A stretch of DNA of 64,000 nt from Acetobacter peroxydans (GTDB lineage: Bacteria > Pseudomonadota > Alphaproteobacteria > Acetobacterales > Acetobacteraceae), in NCBI RefSeq assembly GCF_006539345.1, contig NZ_BJMV01000008.1:62001-126000 (forward strand), read 5' to 3'. The position numbers and the translations under genes are program-made. The notes beneath the pieces were generated by a model that saw only the letters and a list, made by a program, of their open reading frames with translations, had not been told where the DNA came from and ran no database searches. Each line of letters opens with the position of its first letter. The first letter of the stretch is position 1. Below, piece by piece: positions 1 through 8,841 of the stretch.

Positions 1-311
1 CGCCCAAGCGATGGAACAACCGCGGCTCCTCCGAAAACCTTACAGGCCAGCCTGTTACGGCTGCCGCCGGCTTTGAGAATACCGTTGATCAGCATTTCCA
101 TGGAGTTGACGCCAAAGCGCAACGCCATGCTGTCATGACCACCACCGCCACCCGGCAGAAGGAAATGGTTCATCCCCCCCACCTGAGCGCCAAGATCAAA
201 CATGCAGACCGAAATACAGGACCCAAGCAGGGTCACGAGAACGCTAGAGGGGTTATCGGAAATAACCACCTCGCCCTGAATAACGGTCGTGGCACCTTCG
301 ATGTGCCTCAC
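1..311 (-). CDS. cheD: CheD, chemoreceptor glutamine deamidase (3' end outside window)
   Basis: CheD deamidates glutamines in chemoreceptors and in some bacteria interacts with CheC or CheY. Reading from a GTG at 311-309 gives 103 codons open to the window edge. The family hallmarks are present: a Gly-Ser-Cys catalytic cysteine motif (LGSC), then GGMNHFLLP with the catalytic histidine, then a Gly-rich stretch and an MEMLINGIL helix. The GTG overlaps the TGA of the upstream cheY gene (GTGA), which supports both the start and translational coupling. A run of seven G (seven C on the plus strand, near 174-180) lies in the reading frame and does not break it. It is the last visible gene of the chemotaxis operon; the C-terminal third is not seen. 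Confidence 0.93.
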   Translation of the reverse strand, partial: MRHIEGATTVIQGEVVISDNPSSVLVTLLGSCISVCMFDLGAQVGGMNHFLLPGGGGGHDSMALRFGVNSMEMLINGILKAGGSRNRLACKVFGGAAVVPSLG

Positions 312-697
312 GTGATAGGTCCGAACACTTTTTCCAGAACCTCACGCAGTTTCGCAACCGTATAGGGCTTGGCGAGAAAATTGTTGACGCCGGCCTTTAC
401 GGCTTCCTGCACCAGATCCTTGCTGGCCTCGCTGGTCAGAATAATAAAGGCGACCTTTTGGGTCTTGGGGTTAGCGCGTACAGCCTTGAGCAAGGCCAGA
501 CCGTCCATCACCGGCATATTGAAATCGGAAATAACAAGATGTGCCGGGTTCTGATCCAGATACTCGACTGCTTCCTTGCCATCCTTACGCTGGGCAATGT
601 TCGTAAACCCAAGCTGCGCCAAGCTATTGGCCAAGACCTGCCGGATAGAAGACTGGTCATCAACAATAAGAGCCCTGATCTGCGATGCCGCTGGCAT
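308..697 (-). CDS. cheY: CheY-type single-domain response regulator (cheY2 position)
   Basis: This 129-residue protein is a stand-alone receiver domain. It has the acidic pair D13-D14, the phospho-acceptor D58 in SDFNMPVMDG, T88 and K110 in AKPY, so every residue needed for phosphorylation by CheA is present. No output domain exists, as expected for a protein that binds the flagellar switch or acts as a phosphate sink. It sits between cheB and cheD, the position of cheY2 in rhizobial operons. There CheY2 is the motor-binding regulator and CheY1 the phosphate sink; assigning that split here is inference from gene order. An 82-bp gap separates it from cheB, and it overlaps cheD by 4 bp. Confidence 0.93.
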   Translation of the reverse strand: MPAASQIRALIVDDQSSIRQVLANSLAQLGFTNIAQRKDGKEAVEYLDQNPAHLVISDFNMPVMDGLALLKAVRANPKTQKVAFIILTSEASKDLVQEAVKAGVNNFLAKPYTVAKLREVLEKVFGPIT

Positions 698-779
698 TGT
701 CTAACCCTTTTCCCGTTCTTATGTACGGCCAACCCGCCGCTCCCGCCATCGCAGGCGGTATTCTACGCATACAATTCCG

Positions 780-1826
780 TTAATGCACCCGCATGGCCAT
801 GGCCGCCGCCGCAATCTGGCTCAGGGGAACAATGTGCTCCGCCGCCCCAATTTCAGCCGCCACCCTAGGCATGCCATAAACCACTGAGGACGCCTTGTCC
901 TGAGCCATTGTCTGCGCTCCGGCCCGCTTCATGGCAAGCAGTCCTTCCGCACCATCCTGTCCCATTCCAGTCAGAATGATGCCCAGTGCTTCCCGCCCGA
1001 CGCTATCGGCGACGGAATCGAAAAGCACGTCCACCGAAGGACAATGACCATTTACCGGCGGGGCGCTGACCAGACGTGTCACATAATGGCCATCACGCCG
1101 TTCGACCACCATATGACGCCCCCCACCAGGAGCAATCCTGACATCTCCTCGGCTCAGAACTTCGCCGTCCCTGCCTTCGGCGATAGAAAGCGCGGTGATC
1201 TTCTGATCCAGCCTGTTAGCGAAACTGGCCGTGAACAGCGCAGGCATATGCTGGCAGATGACGATAGGAGGACTCTGCTGTGGAAAGCCCACCAGCACCT
1301 GCTCCAGCGCTTCAACCCCGCCGGTTGAAGAGCCAATCGCAATCAGATCAAACCCGCGCGCCCAACTCCGCTCCGGGCTATGCGGCTTGACGGATGCGGC
1401 CTGATTTGCAGCCGCAACCCGCGCGCCGGGGCAGGAATGGGCGGCCTGAATAACAAGCGCCGCAAGCCCCGCGAAAGCATCTGCCCCCATGACTGATACC
1501 GGCTTGGGAAAACAATCGAACGCCCCCATCTGCAGCGCGGTAATGGCTGTTTCTGCCCCGCGCGCGGTCAGCGCCGAAACCATGACGACCGGAATCGGCC
1601 GCAAGCGCATAATTTTCTCAAGAAACTGCAGCCCGTTCATACCGGGCATTTCAACATCAAGGGTAATGACGTCAGGCTGGTCCTTGATAATGAGATCACG
1701 CGCTTCAATCGGATTTGCCGCCTCTCCACAGATAACAATCTGTGGATACTGCGCAAACGAGCGCCGAATCAGTGCGCGGATTGTCCGTGAGTCATCGACC
1801 ACGAGAACCTTTACAGGTTGCTCCAT
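780..1826 (-). CDS. cheB: CheB, chemotaxis protein-glutamate methylesterase
   Basis: CheB removes methyl groups from chemoreceptor glutamates and is activated by phosphorylation from CheA. The 348-residue protein has an N-terminal receiver domain (about 1-120; acidic D11-D12, phospho-acceptor D57 in TLDVEMPG, K108) and a variable linker. The C-terminal catalytic domain (about 155-345) carries the expected triad S167 in GSSTGG, H193 in QHMP and D291 in GMGQDGAEG. The length is typical. It follows cheR with a 3-bp gap, the usual cheRB pairing, and so is co-transcribed with the other adaptation genes. No anomaly is visible. Confidence 0.97.
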   Translation of the reverse strand: MEQPVKVLVVDDSRTIRALIRRSFAQYPQIVICGEAANPIEARDLIIKDQPDVITLDVEMPGMNGLQFLEKIMRLRPIPVVMVSALTARGAETAITALQMGAFDCFPKPVSVMGADAFAGLAALVIQAAHSCPGARVAAANQAASVKPHSPERSWARGFDLIAIGSSTGGVEALEQVLVGFPQQSPPIVICQHMPALFTASFANRLDQKITALSIAEGRDGEVLSRGDVRIAPGGGRHMVVERRDGHYVTRLVSAPPVNGHCPSVDVLFDSVADSVGREALGIILTGMGQDGAEGLLAMKRAGAQTMAQDKASSVVYGMPRVAAEIGAAEHIVPLSQIAAAAMAMRVH

Positions 1827-1829
1827 GGT

Positions 1830-2672
1830 TTACGAGTCCTTTCTGTAAATGGTGGGGGCAACCTGTTCCAGACGACACTGTATTGTCGTAGCGACGCGCT
1901 CGGAATGACCTACATACAGGAACCCGCCCGGCTCCAGTCGATCCGCCAGCCTGCGCCACAACTTCTCACGTGTCTCGTCGTCAAAATAAATAACCACATT
2001 CCGACAGAAAATGGCTGAAAATGTGCCCTTGATCGGCCAGTCGGCATTCAGGTTCAGAACCCGAAAAGCCGGCAGCTTACAGATCGGCCCTGCAAAACGC
2101 AGCTTTCCGTCACCACAGGGCTCCATATATTTCTTACGGTTTTCCGCTGAAATACCATCTGTCTCGCTGGCTGGATACGTGCCGCTCGCCGCCTGCTCCA
2201 CCACTTCGGAATTGATGTCCGTCGCCAGGAGCCGGATATCATACGACGGCGCATCTGGAATAACCGACATAACCGACATGGCCATGCTCCACGGTTCCTG
2301 TCCGGTTGAACAGGCCGCGGACCATAGCCGCACACGTCCGCCGCTCCGGGCCGTGCACGCCAAGTGCGGCAACACTTCAGCCTCAAGGTGCTCGAAGTGC
2401 TTTTTTTCCCGGAAAAAGCTCGTCACATTCGTGGTCAGGGCACAAATGAGTTTTTCCATCTCGGCCTGACCGGCCGGAGTTTTCACAAAATCCAGATAGG
2501 CATGGAACGAGTGATACCCCAACTCCCGCAACCTGCGGGAAAGGCGCGAATAAACAAGCGTTTTTTTGGAAACAGGCAAACTAATGCCCGCTTCCTCAAA
2601 AGCTATGCCGCGCACCCTTTGAAAATCGTTGTCGGTGTACTCTGCTTCCGCACCCGGCATCACGGACTTCAT
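1830..2672 (-). CDS. cheR: CheR, chemotaxis protein-glutamate O-methyltransferase
   Basis: CheR transfers methyl groups from S-adenosylmethionine to receptor glutamates during adaptation. The 280-residue protein has the N-terminal helical region (about 1-75), the conserved TNVTSFFRE segment (81-89), the SAM-binding SAACSTGQEPWS motif (118-129) and FCRNVVIYF (222-230). Its ATG overlaps the stop of cheW by 4 bp (ATGA), and cheB follows after 3 bp. The chemoreceptor of this operon ends in an aromatic pentapeptide of the kind that tethers CheR, so the two probably interact directly (inference). Confidence 0.96.
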   Translation of the reverse strand: MKSVMPGAEAEYTDNDFQRVRGIAFEEAGISLPVSKKTLVYSRLSRRLRELGYHSFHAYLDFVKTPAGQAEMEKLICALTTNVTSFFREKKHFEHLEAEVLPHLACTARSGGRVRLWSAACSTGQEPWSMAMSVMSVIPDAPSYDIRLLATDINSEVVEQAASGTYPASETDGISAENRKKYMEPCGDGKLRFAGPICKLPAFRVLNLNADWPIKGTFSAIFCRNVVIYFDDETREKLWRRLADRLEPGGFLYVGHSERVATTIQCRLEQVAPTIYRKDS

Positions 2673-3136
2673 TCGGTGACCATATCCCCAACCAATTCGC
2701 CCACGACAGTTTCAAGCTGCAGTACGCCAATCATCCGGTCATTGACCATCACAAGGCCGCTCAGGCTGCTACTTTCCTCGGACACCGCCTGAACATCGTT
2801 CATGTTGATATCGGCCATGTCGATGACGCGATCGACCAGCAGACCACAGACAACGCCGTTTTTGGATTCGACAATAATCGCAACACGTCGCGGATTGTCA
2901 GCCTGCGGCTGGATGTTGAGATAGATGGCCAGATCAATGACTGTCAGGATAATGCCACGCAGGTTGATGGCACCGCACACATAATGCGGAGCAAACGGCA
3001 GAGCCGTGGTTTTTTCAAACCCACGAATTTCGCGCACGCTCAGAATCGGAATACAGTATTCCTGCTCTCCGATGGCGAACACGATCATTTTGACAATCTT
3101 GGCGTCCACGCCGTCTTCTTTGTCTTTTTCCGTCAT
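2669..3136 (-). CDS. cheW: CheW, chemotaxis coupling protein
   Basis: CheW links chemoreceptors to the CheA kinase in the membrane array. The 155-residue protein is a single CheW/SH3-like domain with recognisable family stretches: EYCIPILSVREI near the start, ALPFAPHYVCGAINLRG in the middle and GLLVDRVIDMADI later. It has no catalytic residues, as expected. It lies 46 bp downstream of cheA and overlaps cheR by 4 bp, consistent with one polycistronic message. Confidence 0.96.
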   Translation of the reverse strand: MTEKDKEDGVDAKIVKMIVFAIGEQEYCIPILSVREIRGFEKTTALPFAPHYVCGAINLRGIILTVIDLAIYLNIQPQADNPRRVAIIVESKNGVVCGLLVDRVIDMADINMNDVQAVSEESSSLSGLVMVNDRMIGVLQLETVVGELVGDMVTE

Positions 3137-3182
3137 CCCTGACTTCCTTACTCAAACACAGCGTGCCACGTCAGAATCCCGC

Positions 3183-5411
3183 TCAGGCGGCCAGCCCGGT
3201 GCGAACGCTTGATGTCCTGTTGTCTATCTTGCGGATTGCGGTCCCGATCAGCGCCGGCACATCCAGAATGAGGGACACACTTCCGTCTCCCAGAATGGTG
3301 GCGGCGGATACGCCTGAAATCTGGCGGTAGTTCTTTTCAATGCTCTTGATAACTACCTGTGTCTGGTCACGGATTTCATCAACAACCAGCGCAGCGCGAC
3401 CGCCGGATTCGTTCTCAACCACCAGGATAACCGCGTTAGCCAGCCCTTCCTGTGTGGGCGCTTTCGAAAGACCCAATTCTGCTGCGAGCGGAATCAGAGG
3501 CATACACGTACCGCGAATGGAAATGATATTTCCTCCGTCAGGCAGCAGATAAACATCCCGATGGTCGATCATCATGGTTTCCACCACCGACGAAATCGGC
3601 AGAACCATGGTGGACTGCCCCGCCTCGATCAGCATCCCGTCCAGAACAGCCAGCGTTAGCGGCAGGCTGAGGCTGAACGTCGTGCCTTCACCCTGCACGC
3701 TCTGAATGGTCACACGCCCACCCAGACTGAGAATCGCCTGCTTGACAACGTCCATGCCAACCCCGCGACCGGAAAGGTCCGACACGGTAGCAGCCGTTGA
3801 AAAGCCGGGGGCAAAAATCAGGTTATTGATCTCATCATCGCTGAGCACCGCATCCGGCGCCACGATCCCACGCTTGATGGCCGTTTCCATCACACGCTGG
3901 CGGTTGATGCCGCCCCCATCATCCTTGATGGTAATCAGGATACGACCTGAACGATGCCCCGCCGAAAGCAGGATATGCCCTTCCGCTGGTTTACCTGCGG
4001 CAAGACGGTCTTCCACTTTCTCAATACCGTGGTCCACGGCGTTACGCAGCATATGGGTGAGTGGATCAGTCAGTTTTTCGACCAGCGTACGGTCAACTTC
4101 CGTATCTTCGCCTTCTAACAGAAGAACAACGTCCTTCTTGGTCATGGAGCAGGCTTCACGCACCACGCGCTGCATACGCTGGAACACGCTACGCACGGGC
4201 TGCGCGCGCACCGCCATAACGGCGTCCTGAATATCGCGCGTCAGGGACTGCATACTGCTGATGCTCTGCGTCAGTTCCTGCTGCACGGCACCATCATTCC
4301 GACGGGATAGCGCCTCAATAGAGGCTTGAGCAATCACCAGCTCGCCCACCAGGTCCATCAGATCATCGATACGATGCAGATCAACACGAATGGAAGCAAC
4401 CTGCTCGGCCTTGCGAGCCGCGGGCGGTGCATTGCCCGCAATGGCATTCGTAACCGCGGCCGGTGCCACTTCATGCACCGGAGCCGCCGGTTCGACATGA
4501 ACTGGGGCAGATGCCTCGGGAGCCGGCGCCGCCACGACGGCGACAGGCTCAGGCGCTGCAACAGGTGTCGCCTCCGGTTCAGCGGGAGCCTCTTCAGCCG
4601 CACCCTCACGGGCAATGCTGAAGTCGCACACGTCACTGACCCAGTCAAAAACACCGTGCACGCTTTCTTCCGACACAGCGGCAGGCAGAACGACACGCCA
4701 GGACAAGCAGGTATGGGTGGGCGACAGGGCAGCCAGAGAAGGCAGCTCACCGGTATTACAAGTAACGCTGAACGTTCCGCCTTCCACCGTGGCGGCCAGA
4801 TCCCGCAGCCCGATCAGAATGTTACGAGCATCGTCACCGCGCTCATACATTGCGTCCTGCGGACAGAAACTCACAATCAGATCCGGCACTGCCGCAGGGG
4901 TATCAAACCCGAAATCCATATCCACCGGAACCGGTTCGAAATCCATCGGCACCGGAACGAAATCCATGGGCACAGGCACAAAGTCCTGCGGCACGACATC
5001 TTCCGCCGGTTTGGGTGCGCCATCACTGTTGATGATCGCCTCAAGCTCGGATTGGCTTTCAGCCACCCTGGCATGATCAACCCCGGCTCCACCCCTGGCT
5101 TCTGAAACCAGGTCACTCAGAACATCCATCGCCTTGAGAAAGGTCTTCATGATGTCATGCGTGGGCACAATCCGCCCCGAACGCAGACCATCAAGAGAAC
5201 TTTCAAAAACATGCGCGAAACGCACAAGGTTTTCGAGACCAAAGGAGGCTGCACCTCCCTTGATCGAATGAACGGCGCGGAAGACGGCATTAATGGTCTC
5301 GTGATCAGAATCCCCATCCGACAGGGCACTCAGACCACGCTCCAGCTCCTGCAGCTGCTCGTCACACTCCTGGAAAAAAACCTGGAGGATATCGTCCATA
5401 TCACCACTCAT
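3183..5411 (-). CDS. cheA: CheA, chemotaxis sensor histidine kinase
   Basis: CheA autophosphorylates and passes phosphate to CheY and CheB. The start was set at the ATG at 5411 (MSGDMDD), preceded by a purine-rich AAGGAAAGGG; an upstream in-frame extension lies inside the neighbouring cheY and looks non-coding. The 742-residue protein has a P1 phosphotransfer domain with H48 in AVHSIKGGA, a proline-rich linker, a P2-like region, and a dimerisation helix around the LMDLVGELV segment. The ATPase domain shows LRNAVDHGIEK, DDGGGI and GRGVGMDVVK, and the C-terminal P5 domain is CheW-like. The linker contains a near-perfect seven-residue repeat (VPVPMDF) at residues 144-167, which is unusual. Confidence 0.97.
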   Translation of the reverse strand: MSGDMDDILQVFFQECDEQLQELERGLSALSDGDSDHETINAVFRAVHSIKGGAASFGLENLVRFAHVFESSLDGLRSGRIVPTHDIMKTFLKAMDVLSDLVSEARGGAGVDHARVAESQSELEAIINSDGAPKPAEDVVPQDFVPVPMDFVPVPMDFEPVPVDMDFGFDTPAAVPDLIVSFCPQDAMYERGDDARNILIGLRDLAATVEGGTFSVTCNTGELPSLAALSPTHTCLSWRVVLPAAVSEESVHGVFDWVSDVCDFSIAREGAAEEAPAEPEATPVAAPEPVAVVAAPAPEASAPVHVEPAAPVHEVAPAAVTNAIAGNAPPAARKAEQVASIRVDLHRIDDLMDLVGELVIAQASIEALSRRNDGAVQQELTQSISSMQSLTRDIQDAVMAVRAQPVRSVFQRMQRVVREACSMTKKDVVLLLEGEDTEVDRTLVEKLTDPLTHMLRNAVDHGIEKVEDRLAAGKPAEGHILLSAGHRSGRILITIKDDGGGINRQRVMETAIKRGIVAPDAVLSDDEINNLIFAPGFSTAATVSDLSGRGVGMDVVKQAILSLGGRVTIQSVQGEGTTFSLSLPLTLAVLDGMLIEAGQSTMVLPISSVVETMMIDHRDVYLLPDGGNIISIRGTCMPLIPLAAELGLSKAPTQEGLANAVILVVENESGGRAALVVDEIRDQTQVVIKSIEKNYRQISGVSAATILGDGSVSLILDVPALIGTAIRKIDNRTSSVRTGLAA

Positions 5412-5427
5412 TCCGGCGCCCTTTCCT

Positions 5428-5811
5428 TCAGGCCGTAACCCGGCGGATTGCCGCCAGCAGACTTTCGGTACTGAACGGTTTGACAATCCACCCCGTAGCA
5501 CCAGCCTCGCGGGCTCTGGCCTTCTTTTCGGGATCGCTTTCCGTTGTCAGGACAATCACTGGCAGATGCTTGTGCTGATCAAGCTTCCGCACAGCCTCAA
5601 TCACCTCGAAACCATCCATACGCGGCATATTGATGTCGGTAATAACCGCCTTGGGTGGCGGGTTCGCGGCCTGCAGGACTTCAAGCCCTTCAACGCCGTC
5701 TCCCCCCTGGATCACGTCATAACCGGCACCTTCCAAAACCTTGCGCAACATGCCCTGCATGGTTTTGGAGTCATCAATCGTCAGGACGCGTACGCCCTTA
5801 TTATCCACCAT
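5428..5811 (-). CDS. cheY: CheY-type single-domain response regulator (cheY1 position)
   Basis: This 127-residue receiver domain has D13-D14, phospho-acceptor D59 in TDINMPRMDG, T89-T90 and K111 in IVKPF. It lies between the STAS protein and cheA, the slot of cheY1 in rhizobial chemotaxis operons. There CheY1 acts mainly as a phosphate sink. It differs in many positions from the second CheY at the end of the operon, so it is not a recent duplicate. The next gene, cheA, starts 16 bp beyond its stop. Confidence 0.93.
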   Translation of the reverse strand: MVDNKGVRVLTIDDSKTMQGMLRKVLEGAGYDVIQGGDGVEGLEVLQAANPPPKAVITDINMPRMDGFEVIEAVRKLDQHKHLPVIVLTTESDPEKKARAREAGATGWIVKPFSTESLLAAIRRVTA

Positions 5812-5814
5812 AAT

Positions 5815-6114
5815 CTATTGCTCCTTGGAGGAGGCGGGCTGTCCGGGCAAAAACGAGCCAACCCCAAAAAGGGCGTATGCTTCCCTGAAGGACTCGGAAG
5901 GAGTCGCAACAGCACATCCACTTGCAAGAAGAAGCTGCAAGCAAAGCCCACCAACATAAGTCACGCCTGACGCATCCAGACTGACAGCTTCAGGCGCCGC
6001 CTGAGCCAGCGCATCCTCAATCAGCTTTTTCAGACCCGCCGCCCCTGCCGTATCAAGTCGTTCAGGCAGGGTTACGGTTACGGTCGGCACAGCGGCACCC
6101 GAAGCTTTTGCCAT
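5815..6114 (-). CDS. STAS-domain protein of the chemotaxis operon
   Basis: A 99-residue protein with the size and pattern of a STAS (anti-sigma-factor-antagonist-like) domain: PTVTVTLPERLDTAGAAGLK, then VSLDASGVTYVGGLCLQLLL, then a C-terminal SFREAYALFGV helix. The start at 6114 was chosen because its ATG overlaps the chemoreceptor stop (ATGA) and a GGAGGAG ribosome-binding site lies just upstream. An equivalent small STAS open reading frame occupies the same place between receptor and cheY1 in Sinorhizobium and Agrobacterium operons. Its exact role is not settled. The usual phosphorylatable serine of STAS antagonists appears as Ser-Gly in DASGV, which is compatible with regulation by phosphorylation but does not prove it. 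Confidence 0.85.
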   Translation of the reverse strand: MAKASGAAVPTVTVTLPERLDTAGAAGLKKLIEDALAQAAPEAVSLDASGVTYVGGLCLQLLLASGCAVATPSESFREAYALFGVGSFLPGQPASSKEQ

Positions 6115-7640
6115 CAGAACTCCTCCCACCCCTGGTCAGAAGAGGTTGTCGGAAGAGAGGAAGACACGGCAGCCACCGGACGGGGCTTTGCAACCTCGCG
6201 GCTGACCGGCTTCAGCGCCACGGTTTCACGCGGCCGCGCGGCGGGCGGAGGAGGCGGGCTGCCAGCCGCGGCCTCGTCCATCCGGCGATTGATGCGGAAG
6301 CGGCTCAGCGTCTGTGTCAGCGTGCGGGTTTCAGCCGTCAGGTTATGGCTGGCGGCGGTGGTTTCTTCCACCATCGCGGCATTCTGCTGCGTCACCTGAT
6401 CCATATCGCCGATCGACACCGTGATTTCCGACAGGCGAGAAGCCTGATCCTGAGTCGCAGCGGAAATTTCTTCCACACGGGTAGCAATATTCTGAGTGCT
6501 GCCAGAGAACTCACTCAAGTAGAGCCCGGTCTGCTGCACAAGATCCACCCCTTTGTCGACCTGCTCAGCCGACACAGAAATCAGATGCTTGATTTCGCTG
6601 GCAGAGGTCGCTGACTGCTCAGCCAGAGACCGCACTTCCTGCGCCACCACGGCGAAACCACGCCCGGCCTCACCAGCGCGGGCCGCCTCAACACCGGCGT
6701 TAAGAGCCAGAACATTTGTCTGGAAGGCAATGCCGTCAATAACGGAAATGATCTCGCCAATGGAGTCAGAGGATTTCTTGATCCCGTCCATGGCTTTGGT
6801 GGCTTCTTCCATGACACCGCTGGCCAGTTTCACTTTTTCAAGCGAACGCTGGCTCTCTGCGCTGGCATCCGTGCAGGCCTTGGCGGTCAACTGCACGCCG
6901 TCACGGATGGTCCGCACCGTGGCGGCAGCCTGCCCGAGATTGGCGGCCTGCTTTTCCGTACGCTTGGCCAGATCGTCCGACGCGGTAGCAATTTCGGTAG
7001 CTCCTGTCGCGATCAACTGAGAGTTGTTGGCAACAGCCAGCAGCGCACCATTAAGGCGTGTAACGGAATTATTGAACGCCTTGCGCAGCGGATCAAATTC
7101 ACCGTCAAAGATCGGATCGGTCAGCTGCTGCCGCAGATCACCCTGGGCCATCTCCTCAAGAGCGGTACCCAGCGCGTCGATAATCATGTGTGTCTGACGG
7201 TCACGATCCTGACTCTGGGCAAGAGACTTCTTGATTTCCTCAGCCATGGCTTCCTGGCGGGACTTGGCGTCGGTCTGTTCGCGCACGCTACGGGCGAACT
7301 CGACCATGACGCGTGAAAGCCTGCCGGATTCATCACGGTTATCGAGAAACTGCACGTTATTGTCGCGGACTTCGCCCCGACCAAGCTGCTCGCCAACGAC
7401 AACCAGACTTTCCAGCGGCTCCGTTACCACGCGGGTCAACATCACCCAGATCACGAAAACAACGATTTCACCGAAGCCAAGCGCGCTCATGTTCATCAGG
7501 AACATGTGCTCCACGGGCTCATGAATCAGATAACCGGCACCCTCGATCAGGATCTGGAGCATCAGATAGGCTTCCAGACAAAGCATCACGGTTCTGATTT
7601 TGACGCGGAAGGTGGCGTCTTTGTACAGCCAGTTCAACAT
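6114..7640 (-). CDS. Methyl-accepting chemotaxis protein with a minimal periplasmic loop
   Basis: The first gene of the chemotaxis operon encodes a 508-residue chemoreceptor. Two membrane segments (about 17-33 and 53-69) flank a loop of only about 20 residues, so there is no periplasmic ligand-binding domain. Two HAMP-like stretches follow (around 70-115 and 155-205). The C-terminal coiled-coil signalling domain has the hairpin tip with [20 protein letters not shown] and [12 protein letters not shown]. The last five residues, GWEEF, match the aromatic pentapeptide pattern by which CheR binds receptors. Context matches the internal receptor gene at the head of rhizobial operons, although that protein is usually soluble. 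It probably senses a cytoplasmic or membrane-energy cue (inference). Confidence 0.95.
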   Translation of the reverse strand: MLNWLYKDATFRVKIRTVMLCLEAYLMLQILIEGAGYLIHEPVEHMFLMNMSALGFGEIVVFVIWVMLTRVVTEPLESLVVVGEQLGRGEVRDNNVQFLDNRDESGRLSRVMVEFARSVREQTDAKSRQEAMAEEIKKSLAQSQDRDRQTHMIIDALGTALEEMAQGDLRQQLTDPIFDGEFDPLRKAFNNSVTRLNGALLAVANNSQLIATGATEIATASDDLAKRTEKQAANLGQAAATVRTIRDGVQLTAKACTDASAESQRSLEKVKLASGVMEEATKAMDGIKKSSDSIGEIISVIDGIAFQTNVLALNAGVEAARAGEAGRGFAVVAQEVRSLAEQSATSASEIKHLISVSAEQVDKGVDLVQQTGLYLSEFSGSTQNIATRVEEISAATQDQASRLSEITVSIGDMDQVTQQNAAMVEETTAASHNLTAETRTLTQTLSRFRINRRMDEAAAGSPPPPPAARPRETVALKPVSREVAKPRPVAAVSSSLPTTSSDQGWEEF

Positions 7641-8031
7641 GCCGATCTAACTTCCCTTTATGCTCACGGGTGCCGCAAAAAAGCGCGTCCACACGCATTC
7701 CCACCGTTAGACAACATGTCGGCAGGAAAACCTGACCACTTCCCTGTTCCGCACACATGATTGCTGCGCCGTTGCAGGCCGGGCCCCGGCATCACGCCAG
7801 ACCCACCAAAACAAAATATAGAATCAACCCGCTACAATCAGAAGCGCTCAACAGGAATCCTTAAAATTCTCATTTAGATACTACATGGAAATAAGCATTG
7901 GACAACCCGTCATGGCATAGCCAGACACCCGTTGACCGCCAAAAACAACATCACAGAAAAAGGATTTTTTCCGACAGCCCCACTGGGGCGCAGAATATGA
8001 ATTAAATTTAACCTCTTGCGCGCAAATTAGC
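7641..8031. other. Intergenic region between flagellar and chemotaxis operons
   Basis: This 391-bp stretch between the fliP stop and the chemoreceptor start holds no convincing gene. It is more AT-rich than its flanks in the part at about 7800-8000. It must contain the 3' end of the flagellar transcript and probably a promoter for the chemotaxis operon. I did not find a clear sigma-54, sigma-28 or sigma-70 match. A short GCCCC/GGGGC hairpin with a 3-nt loop at about 7977-7989 has no adjacent T-run on either strand. Confidence 0.5.
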
Positions 8032-8841
8032 CTACCCGCCGAAACTGCGCACCAAGCCACCAGCCACCATCTGCCACCCATCAACCATGACAAAAAAGAT
8101 CAGTTTGAACGGCAGGGAAATTGTCGCGGGCGGCAGCATCATCATACCCAGGCTCATCAGCACGCTGGCCGTGACAAGATCGATGACAAGAAACGGCAGA
8201 TAAAGCAGGAAGCCCATCTCAAACCCGCGGCTCAATTCCCCGATCATGAAGGCAGGCATAATAACGCGCCACGGAGTTTCCGCTGGCACCTTGGGCTGCG
8301 GCATGTTGGCGAGATGCAGGAAAGTTGCCACGTCCGCAGGTCGAGCATTCGCCAGCATGAAAGCCCTGAACGGCTCGGCCGCCGCTTTCAGCCCTTCCAT
8401 CTCGCTCACATGTCCATCAAGCATGGGGGCGACGCCCTGTACCCAGGACTGCTCAAAAACTGGCTGCATGACAAAAAATGTCAGAAACAGGCCTAGCCCG
8501 ATCAGAACCGTGTTAGGCGGCGTGCCCTGCGCTCCCAATGCCCCGCGCAGGAGAGAGAGGACAACAATGATCCGCGTGAATGCCGTCACCATCACCAGCA
8601 GGCTGGGCGCCAGCGACAGAACAGTAATAAGCGCCGTAAGCTGGATAAGCCTGCTGGCGGTGCCCGGATCTCCCGCGCCCTTGCCCAGATCCAGCGTGAC
8701 TGACTGCGCCACAGCCTGCCCAGCCATGACCGTGAGCATCACCGCGGCAACAACGCCAAGACACGAGAGTGCCAGCAGCCATTTCTGTCCACCTGACAGA
8801 ACACCCGCCAGAGTTTTTTTGCCGGTAAGCCTGTCAGTCAT
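8032..8841 (-). CDS. fliP: FliP, flagellar type III export apparatus membrane protein
   Basis: FliP forms the core of the flagellar protein-export gate in the inner membrane. The ATG at 8841 is preferred because it overlaps the end of fliO by 8 bp; upstream in-frame codons lie inside fliO. The protein (269 residues) begins with a cleavable-looking signal segment ending near GQAVAQS, as is usual for FliP. It then shows family stretches such as TAFTRIIVVLSLLRGALG, TPPNTVLIGLGLFLTFF, PAFMIGELSRGFEMGF and LPFLVIDLVTASVLMSLGMMM. It is the last gene of the visible flagellar operon. Confidence 0.96.
   Translation of the reverse strand: MTDRLTGKKTLAGVLSGGQKWLLALSCLGVVAAVMLTVMAGQAVAQSVTLDLGKGAGDPGTASRLIQLTALITVLSLAPSLLVMVTAFTRIIVVLSLLRGALGAQGTPPNTVLIGLGLFLTFFVMQPVFEQSWVQGVAPMLDGHVSEMEGLKAAAEPFRAFMLANARPADVATFLHLANMPQPKVPAETPWRVIMPAFMIGELSRGFEMGFLLYLPFLVIDLVTASVLMSLGMMMLPPATISLPFKLIFFVMVDGWQMVAGGLVRSFGG

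Noticed and set aside
174..180. Possible frameshift at a seven-C run in cheD
   Set aside because: The frame was followed base by base and continues correctly into the conserved GGMNHFLLP motif.
7977..7989. GC hairpin after fliP as a terminator
   Set aside because: The stem is short and no T-run follows on either strand.
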